Source: Actinomucor elegans
Taxonomy: Eukaryota > Mucoromycota > Mucoromycetes > Mucorales > Mucoraceae
Direction: 5' to 3'
Length of the DNA: 64,000 nucleotides
NCBI GenBank assembly: GCA_026027325.1
Contig: JAMSLZ010000004.1
Coordinates: 1,736,001 to 1,800,000, forward strand
The position numbers and the translations under genes were made by a program. The notes under the pieces were generated by a model. It did no database searches. It worked only from the letters and a program-made list of their open reading frames with translations, and was not told the origin of the DNA. Within the stretch, counting starts at the first letter, position 1. Each line of letters starts with the position of its first letter. Below, in pieces: positions 35,690-46,321 of the stretch.

Positions 35690-36355
35690 TATATTCAACT
35701 CCACAAACTTGATTTGACGGCCTATCATAAGACTAGCCATCTTCAATGGGTCAAACACAAAGTTAACTGACTACTTGAACAGCGAAGGTCTGTTATCTGG
35801 ACAGATGAGCAAATGCTCACTGTTACCGACAACGATAGGGCCAGTGGAGTGACTCGAAACGCCTGAGAGGGATATGATCAAACTCACTTACAAGTAGGAC
35901 AAAGGATCGATGATGATTTGGGATTGTGTATGGACTGGAAGATTGGGGTCTATAAAGACAATTGAGGGTGTCATGAACGAAAATAAGTATGTCTAAAACT
36001 TGTATCATAAATTCATTTCTTGGTACATAATTTTGAAAGTTGAGCAGCAGTGCAATTTCATTTATCAAGAAAATAGTTCTATCTCTCATATAGGCAAGTA
36101 CTCGGCTTGGTACAAGAATTGATATTGAAGCAAAAACTCTGACTACCGGTCTAATTACTATTGAAAACGTTTGGTCATACTTGAAAGGAAGGATCAAGAA
36201 GAGAAAAATGAGTTCACTAATGAGGGGGTGATTGAAGGTTAGTTTTGAAAAAGAACGCTGGAAAATTGAGTCTAAATAAATAGAGAGCTTAATCGCAAGT
36301 ATGCCAGGTAGATGCAAGGAAGTTATAAAGAACAAAGATGGTAGTATCTGCTAGC
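35690..36355 (+). pseudogene. Broken Tc1-type transposase (relic B)
   Basis: The plus strand carries, in order, pieces matching a Tc1 transposase: VIWTDEQ (first Asp region, about 35790), LGLCMDWK (the VWGC block, about 35920), ENVWSYLKGRIKKRK (about 36150-36200) and LIASMPGRCKEVIKNKDG (about 36290-36340). There are many stops and the second catalytic region is not readable. The long minus-strand open stretch at 35823-36335 is its antisense shadow. The tail differs from relic A (ENVWSYLK rather than NPIxQFW), so this is a separate lineage. Terminal repeats are not identified. Confidence 0.75.
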
Positions 36356-36909
36356 ATCTTCCTGCTTTTACTTTGTTTACCACAAACAAGTCTCCACATG
36401 AGAAATCAGTATCCATTGATCGTCTATTAATCGATCAGATGCTTTGAAAAAAATATTTGACAGGTTACCATTAAAGATGAAAGGCGTTATAGCATTGAAA
36501 AGGATGCGTAAGACGATACTGAGCCTTGCAGCGCGATACTTCTTAATATTGTTATTTCAAGCTTTGCTGAAAGCCACTTTTTTTCCAGGTAAAACCTAAT
36601 ATCTTTTTTTTCTAACAACTACTACTTATTGATAAGCAAATAAAAGCTATGCAAAACTAAATGGTGATATAAATACTATTTTGCCTTTCCTTTAATTCAG
36701 GGAACTATCTTTAAAAATCAAACATTTTGAAGCTTTTATAAATGCAACCACACTTTGAGTATCCCATATTAGATAAAATATATATATGGGACTTGATTGC
36801 TGCAAAATGCTTTTGAACTATATTACTCATAAACCATTCCTTTAGATTGGTTTTATAGCCACTAAAAATCATTAGGTTTTGAACATGGTAAATTCATAGC
36901 TATAGTTTG

Positions 36910-36949
<40 letters not shown>

Positions 36950-37278
36950 TCGTCCAATCTCAGCTTGAAGTCACATTTAATAATTAGTAGTACATGGTAC
37001 TTAGAATGTATTGCTGCATCTGCTAGAACGTTTCTTTAACTGAAACACAAGTACTTTGTCGTATTATTAACAAATATTTAGTTGTAAACTATATATATAT
37101 ATATATATCCATAATTTGTAAATACAAGTAAATCAATTAGTATACATGACTTTCTTTTGGCAATAGGTTAATATCCTCTTCGGCATTGAAAAAACTATAG
37201 CTCTTCTGTGTTTAACAGTTGGTATAATTATTCGGCTAGTCAAACATATTTTAAGGAGACAAGCAAATAGTTTTTTTT
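36356..37278. other. Spacer with long poly(T)
   Basis: The main feature is an uninterrupted run of about 36 T at 36913-36948, the longest homopolymer in the window, followed by an (AT)n tract at 37089-37108. No gene is seen. Confidence 0.6.
36913..36948. repeat. 36-nt poly(T) run
   Basis: Uninterrupted T homopolymer. Length in the assembly may be unreliable. Confidence 0.9.
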
Positions 37279-38595
37279 TTATTCGTTCATGATGACGACC
37301 TTGATTGTACCTTCACGACCTTCCTTTACATGCTTAAATGCTTCTAGTGACTCTTCAAATCTGTATCTATGGGTAATTAGTCGTTTGAGATCAATTTTTC
37401 CAGAAGCCAGCATTTCAATAGCAGTAGGATATGTCTATGAATGAAACATTATTTTAATTTTTTACCCATCCCTACTTCATATGAAACTTACGTTGCAATA
37501 TCTCATCACACCTCTAACATCCACTTCTCTTGCTGATACATCCGCCACAGAGATTGACTGTACAGAGGCACCCATACCCACTAAAACAATTTTTCCGCTA
37601 TTCTTGACAAGCTATATAACCGCACAACATTAGCACTCCTCTCCTGCACTCTTTGTGTATGGGTTTACTTACGAAGATAGACATTTGTACACAGACTTCC
37701 ACACCAGTACAATCGAACACAATGTTTGCTGGTAGGATACCGTTTTTGATCAATTTGGTAGCTTCCAGTTTAGCGAAAGCATTGGTATCTTCGTTAGGCA
37801 GAGGTTTGTTGGTTAAATGAACGATTTCATCAGCAATATAAGATTTGGCAAAATTTAGTCTCGATTCTGAAATATCTGCCATTGTGACATGACCAGCACC
37901 AGCGGCTTTAGCGGCAGCAGCTGTCAAAAGGCCAATGGGACCAGCGCCAAAAACAAACACACGGTCTCCCAATTTCACTTCGCCTCTTCTAGCTGCATGA
38001 ATACCCACTGATAAAGGTTCGATCAAAGCTCCTTCTTCCAAAGAAATACCTTGGGGAAGTCTATATGCATGCACTTTTAACGCATATCCCCCAGATACAG
38101 TAACTCAAAACTTACTTGTAGCAATAGTCAGCAGCGTGTCTATAATAGTTACAAAGTGTACCATCAAATGGTGGTGTGGCAGCAAACGCCATGTCAGGAC
38201 ATAGGTTGTATTTGCCAGTTTTGCACATTTCACAGGTTCTGCAAGGAACACCAGGTTCAAGCGCAACAGGATCACCTACCTTGAGGTTAACAACACCCTC
38301 ACCGACTGATGCAATAAGACCGGCTGATTCGTGGCCTAATACCATGGGTCCGTTGCAAATGAAATGGCCAATGCTACCGTGAGTCCAGTAGTGTACGTCT
38401 GAGCCACAGATGCCTGTAGCCTTGATGTTGACGATGACTTGGCCTGGACCTGCAATAGGGATAGGTCTCTCTTCCTATATCATCATATCAACTTTTTTGC
38501 AGAGCCAACAAAACAGCAATACTTACGAATGAGATTTCATCTTTCTTTTGAAGAACAAAAGACACGTTGTTTTTTAATTCAGTTACTTGAGACAT
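37279..38595 (-). CDS. Zinc-dependent polyol dehydrogenase (sorbitol/xylitol type)
   Basis: Exons: 38527-38595, 38116-38474, 37673-38060, 37492-37611 and 37279-37434, giving 363 residues, typical of the medium-chain dehydrogenase family. It oxidises a polyol to a ketose with NAD+. Catalytic zinc ligands are Cys46, His71, Glu72 (GHES) and Glu157; structural zinc cysteines are 101, 104, 107 and 115. The Rossmann loop is GAGPIG (181-186), and Asp205 at the end of the second strand favours NAD+ over NADP+. Within the family it could be sorbitol dehydrogenase, xylitol dehydrogenase or L-arabitol dehydrogenase; the sequence as read does not separate these. No targeting signal is seen, so it is probably cytosolic. 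Confidence 0.93.
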
Positions 38596-39703
38596 TGTTT
38601 TAATAAGGAAGAAAGAAGGTTACCCCACCCTCGAACACGACTATTTATATGGTAAGGGTTTACTTCCTTGCCGGGAATTTTGCAGGCAATTACTCCATTT
38701 AGACTCGTACAAGAACAAACAGAGCTGTCTGAATAAAATACACACGTACACTCATTGTTTACAGACAGTTTGACTTGAAACATGAACTATGCGCAAACTA
38801 TAACTAAATGATTTTTGTTTTTTTGTTTTTGTTTCTTGTTCAATCATTATCACAATAGCGAATTCTGCATTGCAGTTTAATGAGAACTTCGGGCAATTCA
38901 TCCTAAAAAGGGAAGATTTTTTTTTAAACAAGTCAAAGAACGAATGTCTTGGTGTCACTATATCTCTCAGATCCACTAGTAAATGCACTGCCAGACTAGA
39001 TTCGCATGGATCATTTGCTGCATATCGCGTACCATTTCTTATATACCTTGAGTGATGTATACAGCAAACAAAGAAGCCTCTAGCTCAAATAGTTCACTAG
39101 ATTTGTTTAACTCAGATAATACATTTGAGATCCAATATCGTATATGCAAAAAAATTAATGTCATAGGCTATAGCATTTTAATTGCAAATATGAGTCTTAA
39201 TAGTTTAGTGTGATTTGTGCAGAATGAGATATCCTTTTAATTGAATTGATTTTTGTTGGAAAGTAAAAATGAAGCGCTTAATAGAGAGGTTGAAATTTCT
39301 ATATTTTTAGAGTTATGTAGCGTTTGCCTCCATTAAGCTACTATTACAAAAATTAACTTTTTTTTTTCAAAAAGGCATTTTGTTTTATATATATCCCGGT
39401 AACGAAGGTTCTGTTTTGGGTCAGTATCGAGCTAGAAGCAATTTTGTGATTTCGAATCCATTTGACGCGTAATTTCATGGTTGACCTTTTTTGATTTCCA
39501 ACATCCAATGAAATCTGCGCGTTTGCCATTATAAAAAAAAAGTTAGCCTACCCAAGGAGAAACTATGACGCAGATTTTTTTTTCCTTGTGGCTTGTAGCA
39601 AATATGTCCGGCTCGTCATTCATCAGAGGGATTTTCTTATGGCTTAAAGAAATAGCATCTCTTTCAAAACATTTCACTTTCTTTGTTTTTAACGTTTAAT
39701 AAA
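38596..39703. other. Divergent promoter spacer
   Basis: This lies between the polyol dehydrogenase and the RNA-binding protein gene, which point away from each other. Several T-runs and AT tracts are present; there is no gene. Confidence 0.5.
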
Positions 39704-40766
39704 ATGGCTGATCATCCTTCTCCACAACAACAACAACAGCCCTCACAACAACAACAAGTGGACGATTACCCACCCCCACCTCCCCCACCTAGTAACATGC
39801 CTCCTTCATCTTCTTCATCATCTGTAGGCGGCCGTGCTCGATCTCCCAGCGGACGCGATAGATCTCTTTCTCCTCATCGTTCATCATCTAACAGCAACAG
39901 TAGATATTACGATGAAAGACGTCCTTACCATGATGATCGTTACAGTGGTAGCCGCGATGCTTATCCTCGTCGCGACTATTACGATAGCAGAGACCGCTAC
40001 GACAGCAGAAGAGGTGGTGACCGTTACAGCGATAGATATAATGACCGCTATGATCGTTATGATCATAGAGACCGTTATGATCGTTACGATGATAGAAGAG
40101 GTGGCGGAAGATATCCTCCCAAGTCGTCTAGACAAAGAAGACCTGTGGACAGAGGAAGTGAACAAGAACGTAAAACTACTACTACCATTTACGCTGGTAA
40201 CTTGCCCTACGATTTCGTTGAACGCGATGTAAGTTGATAATACTTTTTTTTTTTGCCTGTTTGACTAAGCCGCGTCTTTTGAAAAGGTTGCTGCCATGTT
40301 TGAACGCTATGGTCGTTTAAAGACAATCACTGTACCTATGGATATCAATACCAACAAAAACAAAGGCTTTGCCTTTGTTGAATTCGAAGATCGTCGTGAT
40401 GCTGAAGACGCTTTTGAAAAGTTTGATGGTTTCAGTGTTGAAGGCCGTCGTTTAAGACTTGATTGGTAATATATATATATACATTTTACTGTATCTGATT
40501 GGATATTCATTCTTTGTTGATAGGGATATTGGACTTTCAAAGAAGGATGAGCATCGTCCTCCTAGACGCGGCCCCAGTGGCCCTCCTCCACCAATGGACG
40601 ATCCTCGTGATCGCTCCATGAATGATCCTTGTAAGTCTTGTAAATACTGCTTCATCTAGAGAACTGTTCTAACTTGTAATGCATAGACTCTGCTCCTCCC
40701 CCTCCTCCCCCTCCTATGGATAGCCGTGGATACAGACGCGATTCACCTGAGCCTTACCGTCGATAA
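39704..40766 (+). CDS. RRM-containing SR-like RNA-binding protein
   Basis: Exons: 39704-40228, 40287-40465, 40524-40630 and 40687-40766, giving 296 residues. The N-terminal 160 residues are low complexity: Q-runs, PPPPPPP, an S-run, RSPSGRDRSLS and many RYDR/DRYD repeats. An RNA-recognition motif follows, with RNP2 IYAGNLPY and RNP1 KGFAFVEF, split by intron 1 after the RNP2 region. The C terminus is Pro/Arg-rich (PPRRGP, APPPPPPP) and ends SPEPYRR. This layout suggests an SR-like pre-mRNA splicing or mRNA-packaging factor in the nucleus. The RD/RY-rich tract differs from classical RS dipeptides. Its exact orthologue is not identified. Confidence 0.88.
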
Positions 40767-41439
40767 GCATGAAAGAAAAAAAGCTTTTTCTTTTTTTTTA
40801 TTATATTACACAGAGACGAAAACAGAACGCGTCGATATATTTACCTATTAAAAAAATGATTGCGTGTGGATTTCGCTGAAAACTAACACTTTGGACGTTG
40901 CGAAAAAAGATATCTTGAAGCCTTGGAGTGGATTTTTTTAATTGGATTATTGTTAATAGTTGATTAAGAGACACAAAAGAATCATGATAAAGAGAGAGTC
41001 GATCTGGATTAAGCTCGCCGAGCGAATAAGAGAGATTGGATTTCGAAATGGATTCATCATAGCGAACGAGAGAGAGTAGTAGTGTAGGTCCGTTGCTTGA
41101 GATCCGGTAAGTTGAATCAGGCAAAACTAAATGTATTGCTTGAAATGTCGTTCAAATACACCTAAGCAATAGTAATGAACCTTTAATAAATCTACTTAAA
41201 GCATATATTATCGCGTTTGTTTCGGTCTAAATACTTTAAAGTATTTTTGAGTATTATACTATGAACTTGCTGCTGATAATAACGAGAAACCATTATCCTA
41301 TTCTCTACGACAATATTAACGCTATATAATTGGTACTGCATGCAGTGCTAATCGACAATGTTATACGTAGTCGAGAAATATATATAACTATTTAACAATA
41401 TGTATAATATATTTATTGTACTGCAACTGAGTCATGGCT

Positions 41440-41510
41440 CTAATAGATATAGCCGCTCATTCTGAATATGGAATAGTTGTAAGTTGATACTTAACCGAAA
41501 TCGATAAAAA
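41440..41510 (+). repeat. Dispersed repeat family 1 copy
   Basis: AATAGATATAGCCGCTCATTC continues into TGAATATGGAATAG, then GATACTTAACCGAAATCGA. The left half is well preserved. Confidence 0.55.
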
Positions 41511-41594
41511 AAACCAATAGGTCCTTATATCTAAGTTATATGAAAAGAGATGCAATTTACAACTAATTATTAGCAAGTAAACCTTATTTATTGT

Positions 41595-41670
41595 AATAGA
41601 TGGAATAGTTTATCCTGAACTCTTGTTGCTTATTAGATGTGACATTTAGCTGAAACATCTATTGATCAGA
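41595..41670 (+). repeat. Dispersed repeat family 1 copy
   Basis: AATAGATGGAATAGTTTATC, CTGAACTCTTG, then TTAGATGTGACATTTAGCTGA and ATCTATTGATCAG. Confidence 0.55.
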
Positions 41671-41770
41671 TTTAAGTACAATGAAATGTATATAATCTAG
41701 AACTGATTGCTAAATATAATATCCATGTAGCGATTTAGTCGAATAATCATTTCAATCATTGCAGGTATTT

Positions 41771-41835
41771 TAAGCATATAATAGTCATTAGATACGGTAT
41801 GAAATTAGAATCCGTCAAGAAATGTAGATACATTA
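41771..41835 (+). repeat. Dispersed repeat family 1, right half
   Basis: AATAGTCATTAGATACGGTA, GAAATTAGAATCCGTCAAG and AAATGTAGATACATT match the right half of the unit, close to the copy at 58.8 kb. Confidence 0.5.
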
Positions 41836-42032
41836 AAAATGAGATAATATCAAAGAAATCATACAAATTACACCTTCACGAATGATTCTTTTTTTCGAGC
41901 CCCCGTTTTTTTTTTTTTTTTTTTTGTAGGGTGTAAAGTGTAATTTATAGAACCACAGGCTGAGAGTATTGAAAGGTATACCAATCTATTTAAAATTTAA
42001 AATGTGAGTTTAGCTAGGTCTCTAGAAAACTC

Positions 42033-42057
42033 AATATATATATATATATATATATAA
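42033..42057. repeat. (AT)n microsatellite
   Basis: About 24 bp of uninterrupted AT dinucleotides. Confidence 0.9.
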
Positions 42058-42164
42058 CTTTCATTAATGTAATTTTGTTAGAAGAAACGCCTAACAATCT
42101 ATGCATTATTAAGTGTTCAACAATATTTTATTTAAACAATGTCAGCACCTGTTTGAAGAGGGAA

Positions 42165-43060
42165 AATTCGAATGAATCTCCAGCTAGCTCTATTTGCAAG
42201 AGAATCGTTGAAGTTTCGAGTGAGTTTCAGGTTAACCTGCAATTCATTTTACATTTACATGATTTTCAAGCGAATGTTATTATGACTTTAATCTCTTTGT
42301 TTTTTAACTCCTGTTACTTATTAAGCATGTATAAATAATACAAATTGCATGACTATAATTTATTTATTATTCTTTATTTAAGGAAAATGAATAAATAGGT
42401 TCATTTCGTATCTTAGCATGCTAACAGTCTAGCAGCCTAGAGGTTTTGTAGCCATGAAGCTTTACGATCTTAGCTAGAGTATTACAGGCTTATTGATTAG
42501 TATCATTATAATATTAGAGAATTACAGTTATACACTTTTATCCACAGTTTTTTTTTGACTGGGCATCTTCAATTTGAAGTCTATTCATTGACCTTTCATG
42601 AGTTTTTTTTTCTTTTTTTTTGCTGTTGTTAATATTAGCATAACTCTATTCCAACTTTGTGTTTAAAACTCCAAACTGGTTATAAATATTTAATTGAAGA
42701 GTTTCTAGAAAATCATCAAAGTCTAGGATGCTGTAGGCATTACTATATTAAACCCTTCTCTCTTTAACAAATACAAGTTTAGTGTTAGTTGGAAATTACA
42801 TACAAATTTGAATATAGAATTATGTTATAATATTCAAACTGCATTAATATATAATGGTTTATGTGAGCTTATATCTATCTAAATGAAAAAACATGCATTA
42901 CTGTCTGGATTAACCTGAAATTTACTAACTGAAACATGGAAATTCAAGGAAAAAAAATGAGAATAAAGCTGTTCTTATATTAACATGTATTCTACATTAT
43001 TTCACTTTAGATTCGGGTGAAAACACCAATTCACTCGAAAATCACTTAAATTATCTATGA
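42165..43060 (+). repeat. Inverted-end element, family 2, copy B
   Basis: Shares with 20327-21010 the TTTGCAAGAGAATCGTT block, GTTTCGAGTGAGTTTCAGG then TTAACCTGC (42210-42240), an inverted arm GGATTAACCTGAAATTTACT (42907-42926), and the following ATTTCACTTTAGATTCGGGTG / AAAACACC block (42999-43030). It adds an inverted TTCACTCGAAAATCACTT at 43029-43047. No ORF lies between the arms. A non-autonomous element is the best explanation. Confidence 0.5.
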
Positions 43061-43741
43061 CTGCATCTCTTTCACTATTTTTCCTGAGTGTTCCTTTTAA
43101 ATCTCTATTTCCCAATAACCAATGAAAATCAAAGCTTTTTTTTTTCAGCGCAGCAGTAATGATGGCGTGCCTTTGCGTCGCTAGTTGACGGTATTAAATA
43201 CATTTTAGAGGTATAGCTTCTAATACAACTTTGTTTCTCTTAGATCGAAGTACATATTGATATGCTTTATACTGTACAGAAGTTAATAGATGGAGTTAAC
43301 TTCAAGAATTAAACTTGGTGAAGCGTCCTTTTCGCTTCAATGGCGCTGCTAATCGTTAAAGATGATCTGTCAATTTGTTTGTAGTCCCTATAACTTCTCC
43401 CGACCACTGCTTTAACTCCTAACATATGATAAAACATAAATCAGACTAGGTCAATATGCAGGCGCATATATGTTAATGACAATGAGCAACAAGATTATGA
43501 TTGACAAGGTAGGGAAAACATGTGATCAACTCTTCAACAAGAAAAAGGAAACTGGACATTTCTCAGTGTAACAAGTAAGCTTGATTAAGATTAAGCATTA
43601 CAACAGGACAGTCTGGGATCTAGAAGACTAAACCATGAATGGCTACATGCAGCCTGTTTAACAGGAAAAGTTTAAAGACTTCGTCTCACAAGTCCGAAGA
43701 GTTGGTGCGACTATATTTCTTCACCCTATTGAAACACTATT

Positions 43742-43820
43742 ACAGTTTAAGCTAGGTCGCGTGGTTAAGATCTAATGCTTGAACGTAGCATCTACTGTGT
43801 AGGTTATAGTATCAACTGTA
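43742..43820 (+). other. Degenerate tRNA-like sequence (possible tRNA relic or SINE head)
   Basis: The ends ACAGTT (43742-43747) and AACTGT (43814-43819) pair as an acceptor-like stem. An A-box-like TAGGTCGCGTGGTTAAGA follows. ATGCT/AGCAT then forms a five-pair stem around a 7-nt loop, with a long variable-arm-like CTACTGTGTAG. The T-arm region reads GGTTATAGTATC instead of GGTTCRANNCC, and the residue preceding the anticodon is not U. A functional tRNA is therefore unlikely. Confidence 0.25.
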
Positions 43821-46030
43821 GTTCATTCGGCATATGCATTAAAGATAGATAATAACTGTACACATGAAAATAGCTTGTCCTCTTTACAGTACTATATCTG
43901 GGTATCTATTATAAGCATGAGAAGGAGTCCCTTGAAATCTAAAGGGAAAAAGCCCATATTTCCATCTCTACCATTCCACAGCTCGAAATTTTTGCCTTTC
44001 TGTTTAACAGCTGTGACATTCAGTAGATTAAAACTTTGTTATATAAATCCACTCTATTTACTGCCCATACAATACAAATTTCTTTAATGTCTTGTCAAGC
44101 AATATGCCTGATAATGATAGCGTTGTAATGGTTATACATGAATAAGCCTGCAATACACTAGACCAATTATAGCTTAATCAGAAATCAGAATTTCATTTTT
44201 CGTTACACGGTGAGCTGGCTGTTTTATACTATAACCAGTCAGTAACACCGCTCAAGTTCCTTTTCTTCTTTTGTTTCTTTATCGGAAATAGGGCAAAATA
44301 AAAGACCGTCAAAAGAATACTTGAAGTAAAACTATATACGGGAATATGATTTAAATTACATTTCTATATAAGTGACAAAAGTTTCTATATCGTTAGAAAC
44401 TACAAGGGCATTTGACAGCTTTTTAATGTCATACTAAAACTGTGTTAAATATCACTTATAAGTGAATCGGTCGAGACAGTATTCATTTATATTGATCTTG
44501 ACCAATAACACCTTATTGTATGTATGCATAAAGAACAACAGCGTTCCTTTAATCGAATATTATACCTACCATGTATATTTTCGATTTATAATACAATAAA
44601 CGTAATTAAATCACTTAGTGCATGTCCTACATATAGACTCAATCCACATAAACTAAGAATCATTCTTGCACCGCCACGGAGGCTTAATCTTATTGATTCA
44701 GTTTTTGACTAGGTTTCGGTTTTTGTATCTGCGCCAAAGTCGATCTGACAACTCCTATAGAACAAGATCTATGTATAGTGGCAGCTGTATTTAAGAAAAA
44801 CTATTTCTTATACTTGACCGTAAAATGAAAGATAATGGTGGAATAAAATGAAAGACAATGGTGGAATGAAGTAATTTATGCATTTCCCAGGCTCTGATCA
44901 TTCCAATATCCATTGAGAAAAGATACATGGAGGGAAACTAAAATGCATATCGACTTTAAGGGCAGAAACGATGCAATACAATCAAATATTGCATTTTGTT
45001 ACTACAGGAGCCAATTGAGTTTTGGAATGAATCTCTTATCATTCGATTGATCTGCTTTCGAGTGTATCGATCTGCGCTAAAGGGAAAATTACTGTTTAAC
45101 TGGATTCGAGGAAAATGACAATGAGATATATTTGACAAATACATCATTAATACAGACATGAAGTTGCTGATGAAAAGAAACCAAGTCAGATCTGTCAATG
45201 CAAATAAAGACTTTGAAGTATACTGTGCTACCTGTAATAAATCGAAAGCCTGTAGTAAATTTTCACATGAAGTTTCTGTCAGGCACAGCGTTTTTTTATA
45301 CATTTTATGAATCCAAAAGAAAAGGTAATTCATATCCATTTGAACAAAACTGACAAAAGTACATACATTAGCTCCCAACTGTTCAATCGTCACTTCCTTT
45401 TTCGCGGGTACTCAGTAGGATGTGCCCGTGGTTTCTGGCCTTCAAATTAATGATAAGAGACTGTCTAGCCTCACTGGTAAGATTCTTCCAACCAATGATC
45501 TTTCTATTATACCTGGGATAAATCGATCTAAAATATAATCAAAGGTCGAGCGTATTCTGAGTCTAATAACTTAACTGTATGCCTAGTAGTTTTTTATTTA
45601 TTTATCATGGCTTTTTTAGTAAACTGACCCATTAGTAGAGAACAACAATAGAATAATATTCTCAATAAGTGCTAGTACAGAATTTTGTTGAACACAGACA
45701 GATTCAGGAAGGTCATACGAAAAATGACGTAGAGAGCTAGAAACTCAGCTAATTATAGGCGTCCGAACCGCACCAAGGAATCAGTAAATAAGCATATCTG
45801 TGTAGTACATAATATACAAGCGAAACATCAACCAGACCCGATCCGTTGACCGAACACTCAAGTGAACCTATTTCGAGAGATTTATGGAAATATTTGACAG
45901 CTGAATGGTGTAAGTATATCAAACACAAGCTGAAATATTAAAAGTCATTTTCTGACGTTTCCTAGGTCCAAGAGATTGATCATTGTTTAATATGTTTAAA
46001 AGAGGTTTAGGTCTGTGCAATCGTCGCACT

Positions 46031-46090
46031 GATTTGTCCGGACAGGTTTTTCCCCAGGCCTGTCCATTTTTCTTTGTCCGAACGGGTCTT
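46031..46090. other. Short inverted repeats, possible transposon end
   Basis: GGACAGG (46040-46046) and CCTGTCC (46059-46065) form a hairpin, and TGTCCGAACGGG follows at 46076. GC-rich, CCTGTCC-type ends occur in hAT-like elements, but no partner end or transposase is seen. Confidence 0.25.
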
Positions 46091-46321
46091 TACTGGTAAA
46101 TTTCGGCATCCGTAATCGTACCTTACCTGGTGTATCATGCTAAATGCGGCAGTGCAGTTCAAGGTCAGTGGATCCTAACCACCATATCAAAAGTATATAT
46201 ATACCATGCTTCTTTTCGATCGTATGTAATTAACCTTACAGTTTTTCTTTTCTTTTTTTTCAATTCTTTACATAAATTTCAATAAAAGCACAATAATAAG
46301 TGTAAAGAAATAAGAAAAATC

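Larger units (their letters stand above)
40767..46321. other. Repeat-rich spacer (5.5 kb)
   Basis: No confident gene. It holds three family 1 copies, the family 2 element copy B, a tRNA-like sequence and a short hairpin, listed separately. An open stretch of 145 codons on the minus strand (44956-45393) has no recognisable domain and is probably chance or a relic. A poly(T) run lies at 41908-41926. Confidence 0.45.

Noticed and set aside
35823..36335. 170-codon minus-strand open frame
   Set aside because: The plus strand carries Tc1 transposase motifs in order; the minus frame is its complement.
44956..45393. 145-codon minus-strand frame
   Set aside because: Hydrophobic and Ser/Asn-rich without motifs, no splice or start context, in a repeat-rich spacer.
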